64,000 nucleotides of DNA from CAZMSQ01 sp964569025. GTDB lineage: Bacteria > Bacteroidota > Bacteroidia > Chitinophagales > Saprospiraceae. The position numbers and the translations under genes were made by a program. The notes below the pieces were generated by a model that worked only from the letters and a program-made list of their open reading frames with translations, searched no databases and was not told where the DNA came from. Where the stretch lies: assembly GCA_964569025.1 (NCBI GenBank), contig CAZMSQ010000012.1, positions 1 through 64,000 of the forward strand, in the 5' to 3' direction. Positions within the stretch are counted from its first letter, which is position 1; the number at the start of each line of letters is the position of its first letter. Below, piece by piece: positions 50,801-59,345 of this stretch.

Positions 50801-52413
50801 ACCAAAACGGCTGTCCACCGTTAATAGCTGTCCTACAGCTTGACGAACCCAATCCGGTGACGATTTCCATCGATCCAGCTTCTGTGCAGGGGGTAAGCTG
50901 CTTTGGCGGAAGCCCATGCGATGGGACAGCCTCAGCGACGGCCACCGGTGGGGGCGCTGGGACTGGATTGTATACGTTTCTCTGGTCTTCAGGCACAACC
51001 GATGTCAATGTGAGCAGCTCAACAGCGACCAATCTGTGTCAGGACGTCCAAACTCTGACAGTTTCTGATGCAAACGGGTGCACAGCGACAGATTCTGTCA
51101 CGATTTCCGCACCACCTGAATTACTCCTTGATACCCTCGCGACCCTCGCCCAGGATGTCAGTTGCTCGGGAGGTACCGACGGAAGCATTACTGCTGCAGC
51201 AACCGGGGGAACACCGGGATATACCTATACATGGCTTGGGCTTGGACTGTCTGGCCCTTCAGTGAATAACTTGCAAGCGGGTACGTATGAGGTGGTCATT
51301 AATGATGCCAATGGCTGTGCAGCACTCGGGGTGGTAACGCTTTCTGAGCCTGATCCTCTGGTGCTCACGATAGACCCCCAACTGACCAATAATGTCACCT
51401 GCGCCGGTGATAATGACGGTCAAATCAAAGTGAATGTATCAGGAGGAAATGCTGCACAAGGCGGCGTCACCTATGCATGGTCCGGGGGAGTTTCTACACA
51501 GATGATTGCAACCAATCTTGCTGCCGGAACGTATTCCGTAACAGCAACTGATGCAGGAGGCTGTACTGCTACATTGCAACATACAGTCAGTTCTCCTCCT
51601 CCGATTATCGTCGAATTACAGGATTCCATCCCGTCAGCCAGATGCTTTGGTGAATCAGTGACCTTTAACATCGATACAATCTATGGAGGTGACGTGCCAC
51701 TTTACGAAACGGCTGTCAATGGATTTGACAGACGTCAGGTATTCGGATTTCCGCATGCCATCACAATGGCTCCCGGCAATAACATCCTAACTATCATTGA
51801 TGGGAACGGATGTCGGTTGGAGCTGCCCATTTTCATTGCAGAGCCGCCGGCCCTGGCGGTTGATTTGGGACCGGATTTTGAGATTGCACTCGGCGATACA
51901 TCCACGGTGCTGGAAGCTCTTTTGCTGAATGGCCAGGATCCTTCAACACTGGATTCGGTGCTCTGGTCACCTGCAGATTTCATTTCCGGATGCCTTGATC
52001 CTGCCTGTCTGCTCGTCACAATCAACCCATTCGAAGAAACAACTTACTCGGTGACTATTACCGATCAGAACGGTTGCACAGGCACTGCAAGCGTTACGGT
52101 TAGCATTGACAAGCGCCGGAATGTATATATTCCGAATGTTTTCTCTCCCAATGATGACGGGTTTAACGACCAATGGCGAATTTCGGCCGGGCAAGATGTC
52201 TCCTTGGTCAATTATCTGCGCATTTACGACCGTTGGGGTGAACTCATCTATGAGGCAGATCGGTTTGTTCCGAATGACAACTCAAGTGAATTTTGGGACG
52301 GTACATTCCGAGGTAAAAAGTTACCACCGGATGTCTTTGTGTATCTTGCAGAAATTGAGTTTGTAGACGGAAGGGTTCTGCTCTATCGGGGTACAATTAC
52401 CCTTGTCCGCTAG
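47809..52413 (+). CDS. giant SprB-like adhesin with cohesin-like domain and T9SS type B sorting domain
   Basis: A 1534-residue surface protein. It has a signal peptide (1-20, ending LMAQ) and an N-terminal beta region. A cohesin-like domain follows at about 305-450 (CVPIYVSDFLDIRSFQFSIH; FEICFTVIGPLG). Roughly eleven SprB-type repeats of about 65-85 residues span about 455-1340; each carries a Cys near its start (VSCFG, LCSGD, TCAGD) and ends VTDxNGC. The C-terminus (about 1440-1534) is a type B T9SS domain (NVFSPNDDGFNDQW, YDRWGELIYEAD, KLPPDVFVYLAEIEF). SprB repeats in gliding Bacteroidota form mobile surface adhesins. I chose the ATG at 47809 because a GTG four codons earlier is less likely. 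The repeats are divergent in DNA, so the gene is not an assembly collapse. Confidence 0.88.
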   Translation: MMRVLTILAVLFIVTPLMAQRPTGIKMIHPAGSRNTLQACPPGQGNDAGTVSVGAFTGQSNDTTLNEIFLCFGDELLIDHNGDQNLSGDPDPTTQAGVGYAFFSCPPTVTGEELSLILNDPCLLDNTTPPPPGGIWIATGGTTNGDVLFQNDGSIQNFLFGGDPGEVWFAPITYDALDPTDSSAIFEAGGGCVNVRTDEAFSVVYLNPIDTVSVETPGCSGNITITGGLPEYLGNNDYTVTMTSVANPLDSAQVNIVGVPGAPELARIRFSVPQAGLYDVVIEDGKSCGLTIQVDVPDCAFVTFDLAEEIAAPDSTVCVPIYVSDFLDIRSFQFSIHFDNTILEYIGPGQQNPTMTDGGLYPVSFGPANPNANGELTVSWFYNLFDPNGVTLPDSSVAFEICFTVIGPLGSSSPLTFENQPTGIEVKNAANGDINTILPDGLVLVAEMLQLFVDVDADSVSCGTIVPNPPLTDGSITMTVSGGTAPYTVAWQEDGGPVQPLLVLNGSGQSVTIDNLGAGTYYVTVTDSQMPPEVFTDTITLTAPVPLAVGPSSTDPLCSGDSTGTFSITVNGGISPYNFAWNNGDTIQNIDSLVAGFYQVIVTDQNGCTATASGSLFDPAPIVTTVSEVDATCSGILDGGASVSATGGTAPGGTYGYAWSTTPVVSQPAVTGLNVGIWRVTVTDDNGCEVVDSAVIGAATILLANAVVENVSCFGLTDGSVSLNPSAIGVDNGGYTFSWPGGIGGPADNQVTGLAAGQYHVTIQDALGCNIDSIWSVNEPPLLALDTVSLIQESCAVGNDGSIEVVATGGTLAAGSSYVYVWSDGQTGPVASNLSAGAYTVSVTDDNACESTLTVEILAPSPPVIAGFQITDVSCFGFSDGSITVTVTPGGTPIASVVWSDGGTGLTNSGLAAGGYGVTVTDQSGCSAGGLATVGTPDQLEIVDTTFTLPTCAGECNGNIALQMGGGTSPYTFEWDNGQQTNPAFALCADIYEVTITDQNGCPPLIAVLQLDEPNPVTISIDPASVQGVSCFGGSPCDGTASATATGGGAGTGLYTFLWSSGTTDVNVSSSTATNLCQDVQTLTVSDANGCTATDSVTISAPPELLLDTLATLAQDVSCSGGTDGSITAAATGGTPGYTYTWLGLGLSGPSVNNLQAGTYEVVINDANGCAALGVVTLSEPDPLVLTIDPQLTNNVTCAGDNDGQIKVNVSGGNAAQGGVTYAWSGGVSTQMIATNLAAGTYSVTATDAGGCTATLQHTVSSPPPIIVELQDSIPSARCFGESVTFNIDTIYGGDVPLYETAVNGFDRRQVFGFPHAITMAPGNNILTIIDGNGCRLELPIFIAEPPALAVDLGPDFEIALGDTSTVLEALLLNGQDPSTLDSVLWSPADFISGCLDPACLLVTINPFEETTYSVTITDQNGCTGTASVTVSIDKRRNVYIPNVFSPNDDGFNDQWRISAGQDVSLVNYLRIYDRWGELIYEADRFVPNDNSSEFWDGTFRGKKLPPDVFVYLAEIEFVDGRVLLYRGTITLVR

Positions 52414-52478
52414 TAAATTCTTTTTTTTTGTAACAAATTAACCCATCCGGGAACTTTCACCCTAAAATTTGAATTCTT

Positions 52479-55415
52479 ATGCACTTCTGGGTCATTTTCC
52501 TCACAACCGCATTCTGTATGAATTCAATCTCACTTTTCTCACAGCCGGCAGATCGCCCTGTGAATGCACCCCTTTCCTACGATTATGAATCAGTACCCGG
52601 CGATCCGCTGGGGGTAAAAATGTACACGCTCGAAAACGGGATGAAGCTGTATTTGAGTGTCAACAAAAAGGAGCCTCGAATCTACACGAACATTGCCGTG
52701 AGAGCAGGTTCGAAGCATGATCCGGCAGATGCTACAGGCCTTGCGCATTACCTTGAGCACATGATGTTTAAAGGCACGGACAAGATCGGTGCACTCAACT
52801 GGGAACAGGAGAAAGTGCTGTTAGGAGGGATTTCCCGCCTGTATGAAGAGCACAAAAATACCGAAGATCCTGCTGAGCGGGCAGAGGTGTATGACAAAAT
52901 CGACCGAATGTCCAATAAGGCAGCCAATCTTGTTGCGGCCAATGAATATGACAAAATGGTCGCAGCGCTTGGCGCGAAAGGCACCAATGCGTATACCTGG
53001 GTAGAGCAAACGGTCTATGTCAATGACATTCCGTCAAATGAGCTGAAGCGCTGGATGGAACTCGAATCTGAACGTTTTTCTCAGCTTGTCCTCAGGCTCT
53101 TCCATACAGAGCTTGAAGCTGTGTATGAAGAGTTTAACATCAACCAGGACAGGGATTTCCGCAAGGTGTTCAAGGCTGTGAGTGAAACGCTTTTTCCTAC
53201 TCACCCATATGGCACGCAAACCACCATCGGTACCGGTGAGCATCTCAAGAACCCATCGCATGTCAAAATCCACCAGTATTTTGACACCTACTATCAGCCA
53301 AACAACATGGCACTTGTGCTGGCCGGCGATTTTGATCCTGATCAGGCCGTGGCCTGGGCAGAGGAGTATTTCGGGTCTTACCAGAAAGGGAGGATTCCGG
53401 AATTCAAAGTGGAGCCCCAGCCGGATTTGACGGAAACTGTCACAAAAGAAGTATTCGGACAGGAAGCGGAAAATGTCACCATCGGCTGGCGATTCGATGG
53501 CGCATCGTCTGCAGATCATATGCTTCTTCAGCTCATCTCAGGAATGCTCTATAACCGGCAGGCAGGAGTGCTCGATATCAACTTGAATCAGGCGCAGAAG
53601 GTCCTATCTTCCAACGCATGGAATTGGTTGTATGAGGATTATTCGGCCTTCGGCCTTGGGGGGCAGCCGCGGGAAGGGCAGTCGCTGGAAGAGGTGAAAA
53701 AATTGCTCATGGAGCAAATTGAACACCTTAAAAATGGTGAGTTTGAAGACTGGCTCATTGATGCGGTAGTCAGAGACATCAAGCTGAGCGAAACGCGCGC
53801 CAGCGAGTCGAACAATGCTCGCGTCAGCGCCATGACAGATGCCTTTGTGCTCGGGTTGCCGTGGGAGCGCTATGTCAAGAGATTCGAGGAAATGCGGAGC
53901 TATCGCAAGGAAGACATCATGAACTTTGCCAAAGAACACCTGAATGACAACTGCGTGGTGGTGTACAAGCGCTCCGGTGAGGACCCCAACGTTGCCAAGG
54001 TGGAAAAACCGGCCATCACTCCCGTCAGCCTGAACAGGGAAGACAAATCAGCCTTTGCGACGAGTTTCCTATCTCAGGAAAGTGAGTCACTGACCCCCTC
54101 ATTTGTTGACTACGATGCGGTCATTCAGCGCTCTACTCTGAAAGACGATATTCAGTTTGATTACATCCGAAATGAAGCGAATGAAATATTCGAACTCTAC
54201 TACATTCTCGAAATGGGGAAAAAGCACGATAAAATGCTCCCCCTTGCTGTCGACTATCTGAAGTTTCTCGGTACTGACAAGTACTCACCTCAGGAGCTTC
54301 AGCAGGAGTTTTATAAACTCGGCCTGTCATTCGATGTGTCCAGCAGCGATGACCGGGTGTATGTCAGCCTGACTGGTCTCCCTGAATCATTCCGAAGAGG
54401 GGTTGTCCTTTTTGAACACATCCTCGCCAACGCAGAAGGCAATGAGGAAGCTCTCGAGAATATGGTCAATGACCGTCTGCAAAGGCGGCAAAACGCCAAG
54501 AAAAACAAGCGTGCCATTCTGAACCAAGCATTGTCGAACTATGCACGATTTGGCAAGCAATCCTCCTACCTTGACAGGTTGAGTGAAGAGGAACTCAAGG
54601 CCCTGAAGCCAAAAGACCTGACGGATATCATTCATAACCTTACGAATTACGAACACAGGGTCTTTTATTACGGACAAGCCCCAATGGGTGAGGTTCAGGA
54701 GTTTCTGGAAAAAGAGCACCGCATCCCCAAAAAGCTGCTGCCCATTCCGAAACCGGCTGAGTACTCCCATCTCGATATGGACTCCACGCGTGTGTTATTC
54801 GTGGACTTCCCAATGGTACAAGCCGAAGTGCTCCTCATTTCCAAAGGAGAGGATCAGTTCAATCTGGATCACTACCTGATGTCAGAATGGTATAATTCAT
54901 ATTTCGGGTATGGGTTGTCATCTATTGTCTTTCAGGAGATACGTGAATCAAGGGCGCTTGCTTATTCAGCATACACCTATTTTTCCTCTCCGGCAGACAA
55001 GAACAAGCCGCATTACCTTCAGGCCTATGTCGGTACGCAGGCAGACAAACTCAGTCAGGCCATACCGGCCCTCCGCCAGATTATTGACGAGATGCCAGTA
55101 TCTGCTGATCAAATTGAAACTGCCCGCGCATCCATTCTCAAAAAACTCCAGACTGAACGCATGACCGGGAGTTCTGTCTATTGGAATTACTGGGCCAATG
55201 CCAGAAAGGGGTATGATCGTGACTTGAACAAAGATCTCTATACTGCCATGCAGAATGCCGATTTAAACGGGCTGCTGGAGTTTCAAAAATCGCAGGTCAG
55301 AAACCGGAATTATACCATCCTTGTGCTCGGAAGTAAGGAGAATGTCAGCATGGACTACCTTTCCAGCCTCGGTCCTGTAACAGAATTGACGCTGGAGGAG
55401 ATTTTTGGGTACTGA
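52479..55415 (+). CDS. M16-family zinc protease (secreted)
   Basis: A 978-residue pitrilysin-type metalloprotease with an N-terminal signal sequence (about 1-22). It contains two M16 halves. The N-terminal active half carries the inverted zinc motif HYLEH (H90, E93, H94), and the distal Glu lies in ELEAVYEEF about 115 residues on. The second half (about 580-978) has the typical substrate-clamp motif ESRALAYSAYTYFSSP. Periplasmic M16 enzymes degrade peptides, including leftover signal peptides. It is followed by a bidirectional terminator. Confidence 0.92.
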   Translation: MHFWVIFLTTAFCMNSISLFSQPADRPVNAPLSYDYESVPGDPLGVKMYTLENGMKLYLSVNKKEPRIYTNIAVRAGSKHDPADATGLAHYLEHMMFKGTDKIGALNWEQEKVLLGGISRLYEEHKNTEDPAERAEVYDKIDRMSNKAANLVAANEYDKMVAALGAKGTNAYTWVEQTVYVNDIPSNELKRWMELESERFSQLVLRLFHTELEAVYEEFNINQDRDFRKVFKAVSETLFPTHPYGTQTTIGTGEHLKNPSHVKIHQYFDTYYQPNNMALVLAGDFDPDQAVAWAEEYFGSYQKGRIPEFKVEPQPDLTETVTKEVFGQEAENVTIGWRFDGASSADHMLLQLISGMLYNRQAGVLDINLNQAQKVLSSNAWNWLYEDYSAFGLGGQPREGQSLEEVKKLLMEQIEHLKNGEFEDWLIDAVVRDIKLSETRASESNNARVSAMTDAFVLGLPWERYVKRFEEMRSYRKEDIMNFAKEHLNDNCVVVYKRSGEDPNVAKVEKPAITPVSLNREDKSAFATSFLSQESESLTPSFVDYDAVIQRSTLKDDIQFDYIRNEANEIFELYYILEMGKKHDKMLPLAVDYLKFLGTDKYSPQELQQEFYKLGLSFDVSSSDDRVYVSLTGLPESFRRGVVLFEHILANAEGNEEALENMVNDRLQRRQNAKKNKRAILNQALSNYARFGKQSSYLDRLSEEELKALKPKDLTDIIHNLTNYEHRVFYYGQAPMGEVQEFLEKEHRIPKKLLPIPKPAEYSHLDMDSTRVLFVDFPMVQAEVLLISKGEDQFNLDHYLMSEWYNSYFGYGLSSIVFQEIRESRALAYSAYTYFSSPADKNKPHYLQAYVGTQADKLSQAIPALRQIIDEMPVSADQIETARASILKKLQTERMTGSSVYWNYWANARKGYDRDLNKDLYTAMQNADLNGLLEFQKSQVRNRNYTILVLGSKENVSMDYLSSLGPVTELTLEEIFGY

Positions 55416-55455
55416 CGATTTTTAGGTGCCAGATCGGCACGGAAGAATCCAGAGA

Positions 55456-55508
55456 AAGCCGCACACATCAAGCAATTGTTTTCGAAGGCTTGGGTGGTGC
55501 GGCTTTTT
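55456..55508. terminator. bidirectional terminator between the M16 protease and pcm genes
   Basis: AAGCCGCAC...CAAGC pairs with GCTTG...GTGCGGCTT over a long imperfect stem, followed on the plus strand by TTTTTATTT. The pcm stop codon lies inside the T run, so the two convergent genes share this element. Confidence 0.8.
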
Positions 55509-56163
55509 ATTTAGATAACCCGGGCAGGAAAGGGACAAAGCGGAAAAACCCATGGGCTTCTTTGGTCAGTGACCCGTCTTCATTTTTGAAAATCCGCCAC
55601 ATAGTCTGTCCGCCGTCGCTGTCAACTGGTACGACCATGATGCCTCCTGCTGACAGCTGTTCGAAGAGTGCGTCCGGAAAATCAGGCGCCCCGGCAGTCA
55701 CAATGATGCGGTTGAAAGGCGCATATTCAGGCAGACCCTTGTTGCCGTCACGAAGAAATACCTTCACTGTCCCAAACTGCTTTGAAGCAAATAATGTCTT
55801 TGCTTTCCGATACAGTGCATCCTGCCGCTCCACAGTATAGACCCTGCCCCCCATGGCTGCGAGGACGGCAGCCTGATAGCCGGAGCCAGTTCCGATCTCC
55901 AGAATTTTGTCATGCTTTCTGACGGAGAGCAGCTCGGTCATGAAAGCCACCGTATATGGTTGGGAGATGGTCTGGCCATGCCCAATGGAAAAAGCCTGAT
56001 CTTCGTATGCCCATTCGTCGAAAGCTCCATCTAGGAAAAAATGGCGTGGCACTTCAGTCATGGCCTGTAGCACCTGCTCATCCTGAATCCCTTTCTTGCG
56101 CAACACAGCAATCATCTGTGCCCGCATGCCCTGGTGGCGAAAGGAATCCTTCTGTGCAATCAT
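55507..56163 (-). CDS. pcm: protein-L-isoaspartate O-methyltransferase
   Basis: It methylates isoaspartate in damaged proteins with S-adenosylmethionine, so starting repair. The 218-residue protein has the AdoMet motif EIGTGSGYQAAVLA, the upstream IGHGQTISQPYTVAFM, the acceptor-region VYTVERQDALYRKA, and the PFNRIIVTAGAPDFP motif. It begins 4 nt after dgkA, with a possible promoter of its own inside dgkA. Confidence 0.95.
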   Translation of the reverse strand: MIAQKDSFRHQGMRAQMIAVLRKKGIQDEQVLQAMTEVPRHFFLDGAFDEWAYEDQAFSIGHGQTISQPYTVAFMTELLSVRKHDKILEIGTGSGYQAAVLAAMGGRVYTVERQDALYRKAKTLFASKQFGTVKVFLRDGNKGLPEYAPFNRIIVTAGAPDFPDALFEQLSAGGIMVVPVDSDGGQTMWRIFKNEDGSLTKEAHGFFRFVPFLPGLSK

Positions 56164-56167
56164 CGGG

Positions 56168-56563
56168 TTAGCCTGATTCTGCAGTCAATAAATACGGAGC
56201 AAAGATAAGGAAACCAACAGCAAGAGCCATCAGAGCTGCCAAAAGGACCGCGCCGGCAGCTACATCTTTGGATCTCTTTGCCAGTTCATGGTAGTCCGGA
56301 GACACAAGGTCTGTCAGAAACTCCAAAGCGGTATTGAACCCCTCGGCTATCAATACAGCTCCAATGACCACAACCAAAGCGATCCATTCGACTCGTGTAA
56401 TGTTCAAATAGGCCCCAAGCATACAAACAACAGTGGCAGCGGTCAGATGGATGCGAAAGTGAATTTGGGTACGTACCAAAAGCCACACCCCATGTCCGGC
56501 AAAACCAAAGCTTCTGACCCTTTTCTTGAGCCCCCTGATTAAGGGACGACTGTGTTTCATCAT
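56168..56563 (-). CDS. dgkA: diacylglycerol/undecaprenol kinase
   Basis: A small integral membrane kinase of 131 residues (DgkA family), which in Gram-negatives recycles diacylglycerol and in others phosphorylates undecaprenol. There are three membrane helices and an N-terminal amphipathic segment (RGLKKRVRSFGFAGHGVWLLVRTQIHFRIHL). The catalytic family motif is EGFNTALEFLTDLV, followed by KDVAAGAVLLAA. I chose the ATG at 56563; a second ATG follows directly. It runs into pcm with 4 nt between. Confidence 0.92.
   Translation of the reverse strand: MMKHSRPLIRGLKKRVRSFGFAGHGVWLLVRTQIHFRIHLTAATVVCMLGAYLNITRVEWIALVVVIGAVLIAEGFNTALEFLTDLVSPDYHELAKRSKDVAAGAVLLAALMALAVGFLIFAPYLLTAESG
56200..56207 (-). 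promoter_or_regulatory. -7 box before pcm
   Basis: TATCTTTG matches TAnnTTTG, 36 nt before the pcm ATG, inside the 3' end of dgkA. No TTG at the usual spacing. Confidence 0.35.
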
Positions 56564-56600
56564 TCTAAAATACAAAATCCCTCGTATACGGGCCGTTGCA

Positions 56601-59195
56601 TCATTCAACTGGCAAGGACAGAACGGCAGTCATTCGCTGCCGGATGACCCTTCCATCCGGATGGTGGGCCTCTGCCAGAATGATGTAGATACCGGTTTGA
56701 ACAGTTTGCCTACTTTCCATGACACCGTCCCATACGAGAATGCCTGACTGCCCAAGGCTCTGGTTATTGGCTATGAGCGAGATGGGTCGACCTCCCGCAT
56801 CAAATACTCCTGCCCGAAGGACATACCCGGGCCGGTCGCAATGATAGGCTATCCGGAGAAGGTCTCTGTATCCGTCGCCATCCGGGCTGAACGTTCGGTA
56901 TTCAAGAGAAAACGTCACACTGGTATCGGAGGCTGCATGAAAATGAGATTGCGAATTAAAGCCGGTAGGGGTCGCAAACCCCCAGGATTCTGCCGCAGAT
57001 TGCCAGGTATGGGGTGAGGTGCCCAGCATGTCAGCACCAATCCGCTCCAGACTGACACCCTTATTGGTGGAAAGCAGGGGATGGTGATAGGATTCGTCGT
57101 ATCTGACCGAGTCAATGATTGTCACACTCGTATCGGGAAAGCTGGCAGCGATGAGCATGACTGTGCCGGTATCAGGTCCGAATGTGGGCAGTGGGTTGGC
57201 AAAAAGACGCCATGGAGCCGGGCACTTGTAGCGGGCCAGAATGTCATCAGGACTTTCACTATAAGCCACAATCTGACCGGGGAATAGCAAAAACGGTGTC
57301 AGCAGGGCAGACTGCTTGGGGCCGTTGCTGATGGTCAGGGAAGACATGTCGATGACTTTATCAGACCGATTGAGAAACTCCACGAAGTCTTTGCCGCCCA
57401 CAGCAGGATTGAAGAGAATTTCATTGAGAACAATATCCCCCGGAACCGGTGCTTCGGGCAGTGCAATCATTGCAGTGTCTCCACTTCTTGAATTCCCGAT
57501 ACAGTCATTCGCAGACAAAACACGCACAGTAGTGATGGCAGAGGGCTCAAGCGGATTCTCGAGGGTCAGCATCACTCGTTCCGGGCTGTCAACATTATGG
57601 GAGGCCGCCCACACCGTCCATCCATCAACGGCATAGTGTTCAGGCTGTTCAGCTGACCAGCTATCCAGCGCTTCGGAAAAGACCAGCGAAATGTTGTGCT
57701 CTGAGCGCGTAAACGCGTGGACTATAGTCGGGCCAGTTTGATCAATGGTCGGCAGGTAGACCGAATTCCCCCGACCCGGTGTGCCTCCCAGCGGTGCTTC
57801 GGAGGCAGTCCAATTTTCACGCCCGATGCAAGGCGACTGAGGTGCAATCATTTCCAGACTGTACCCGCCATCGTCCTTTTGTGTTGACCTGTACCAGTCC
57901 CGATTATACGCTACACTGTGCAATATTCGACCAGAGCTGTCGAGAAGGCGCAGATGGTCAGCATCGTTGTTGAGGTTTGGGAAATTTTCAAGGCCAACAA
58001 GCGGGGCAAGAGGCCGGAGTATTTCCCGATCTTCGGCAGCGCACACCAAAAGTACGCTGTCCGGTAGGAGTGTGAATGATGGGAATGTACCTGTGCGGCC
58101 ATCATCTGCAAGTTGAACTCCCTCCAGCCAAAGAGCATCACCACTTCGGTTGTACAACTCAACCCATTCCACCCCCGGCAGGCCTCCAGCGATGCGGGTG
58201 GTATCTGGGTCAGCATATATTTCGTAAATCAGCAAATCCCACGGCTCCGGACTCCGCAGCAGAAAGTAGGTCAGGCTGCGACTCTGTAAATCACACACAT
58301 TTCCCGAACGATCGCTCAACCCAGAAACCTTAAGGGTCAGAACCTCACCGCCCTGCAATCCCGAGAAATGCAGTTCTACCTCGTCCGGAGCAGTCAAGGC
58401 AGCACCAAGAATGGCCCCGCGGTCAGAAGTATACGAAGCCGTTGCCGCCGCACTCATAGAATCCAGGGGTTCGGAAAAGGTGAGGCGCAGCCTTTGGTCT
58501 CCACCCAAAGATATTTTCTCCAGGACCGGGGGCAAGGTGTCTTGGTACAGAGGGCTGATTTGGAAATCATCAAAATAGAAATGTGATTTCCGTGTTGAGG
58601 TGTAGGTGCATTTCAAAGCAAAGAAGTCGAGATGAGAATGCGTGCTATCAACCTGATTTCCTTGATGCTGAAAGTCGGAACCTCCTGAATAGTCAGCGGT
58701 GAGTATCCACATCCCTGAGCGGGATCGGGTCATCCGATACCGCACTTCCGGATGGTCTGCAACCGCCCCTTCCACTCCGGAGATGAGAAGGGTGCGCTCC
58801 CCATCCGGGTCGTGTCTCCAGAATTCGAGACAGTCATCTGTGCCCGATGCCCCGATTTGCAGAAAATACCCATGAAATCCCGGTTCATCCGGGGATTCAT
58901 GCGAAGCTGAAAGGTAGACCCGGACCTGATTGGATGTCGAAGGAGGGAAGTCAAGAGCAATCAGCCCTTCCCAGACGGCAGTGTCAGCTATCGGAGCCCG
59001 GGTGCAGAGCCAGGCTGTCCCGCCGGTGGAGTCATCAAGCTGAAGCCTGCCCGAGGGGTGGATTGTAAACAGGTCGGGTTCTCCCATCCAGTGAGGGCCG
59101 GGATGGGTCCCCGGAAACGTGTCTGTAAACTGTTGCTGTGCTGTGGCACCCAATGCTCCCAGGCAGAGGCATGCAATCAAGAATGATGTGTTCAT
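56601..59195 (-). CDS. secreted lamin-tail-domain protein with FlgD-like T9SS C-terminus
   Basis: An 864-residue exported protein. In order: signal peptide (1-19, ending GATAQ), a lectin-like beta-sandwich (about 20-230), a bacterial Ig-like domain (about 240-345; LRLTFSEPLDSMSAAATASY), a first lamin-tail domain (about 350-480; LIYEIYADPDTTRIAGGLPGVEWVELYN), a second Ig-like domain, a second lamin-tail domain (about 590-720; DIVLNEILFNPAVGGKDFVEFLN) and a FlgD-like C-terminal domain (about 775-864; FSPDGDGYRDLL ending in YIILAEAHHPDGRV). Lamin-tail domains in such proteins often accompany nucleases or adhesins, but no catalytic domain is visible here. I chose the ATG at 59195. Its promoter region carries copy B of the shared element. 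Confidence 0.85.
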   Translation of the reverse strand: MNTSFLIACLCLGALGATAQQQFTDTFPGTHPGPHWMGEPDLFTIHPSGRLQLDDSTGGTAWLCTRAPIADTAVWEGLIALDFPPSTSNQVRVYLSASHESPDEPGFHGYFLQIGASGTDDCLEFWRHDPDGERTLLISGVEGAVADHPEVRYRMTRSRSGMWILTADYSGGSDFQHQGNQVDSTHSHLDFFALKCTYTSTRKSHFYFDDFQISPLYQDTLPPVLEKISLGGDQRLRLTFSEPLDSMSAAATASYTSDRGAILGAALTAPDEVELHFSGLQGGEVLTLKVSGLSDRSGNVCDLQSRSLTYFLLRSPEPWDLLIYEIYADPDTTRIAGGLPGVEWVELYNRSGDALWLEGVQLADDGRTGTFPSFTLLPDSVLLVCAAEDREILRPLAPLVGLENFPNLNNDADHLRLLDSSGRILHSVAYNRDWYRSTQKDDGGYSLEMIAPQSPCIGRENWTASEAPLGGTPGRGNSVYLPTIDQTGPTIVHAFTRSEHNISLVFSEALDSWSAEQPEHYAVDGWTVWAASHNVDSPERVMLTLENPLEPSAITTVRVLSANDCIGNSRSGDTAMIALPEAPVPGDIVLNEILFNPAVGGKDFVEFLNRSDKVIDMSSLTISNGPKQSALLTPFLLFPGQIVAYSESPDDILARYKCPAPWRLFANPLPTFGPDTGTVMLIAASFPDTSVTIIDSVRYDESYHHPLLSTNKGVSLERIGADMLGTSPHTWQSAAESWGFATPTGFNSQSHFHAASDTSVTFSLEYRTFSPDGDGYRDLLRIAYHCDRPGYVLRAGVFDAGGRPISLIANNQSLGQSGILVWDGVMESRQTVQTGIYIILAEAHHPDGRVIRQRMTAVLSLPVE

Positions 59196-59239
59196 ACGGC
59201 AAGGAGGGTTTTTGAAAATATTTGGTAATAACATCTCTC

Positions 59240-59270
59240 TTATAGATGCCTGAAAAGGGAAATTCCACAC
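59240..59270 (-). promoter_or_regulatory. shared upstream element, copy B
   Basis: On the minus strand GTGTGGAATTTCCCTTTTCA continues to CTATAAG, ending 44 nt before the ATG at 59195. It matches copy A at 23260-23294 at 19 of 20 positions in the first part. The spacing to CTATAAG is 3 nt shorter. Confidence 0.65.
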
Positions 59271-59345
59271 GAAACGGCTTGATTTTTTTGATTTCAGCAA
59301 AAAAATTTCTCCCGCCTTCCTTTCTTTGCACAAAAATCAGCACAT

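Noticed and set aside
52414..52435. T run after the adhesin gene as a terminator
   Set aside because: Nine T follow the stop but no hairpin precedes them.
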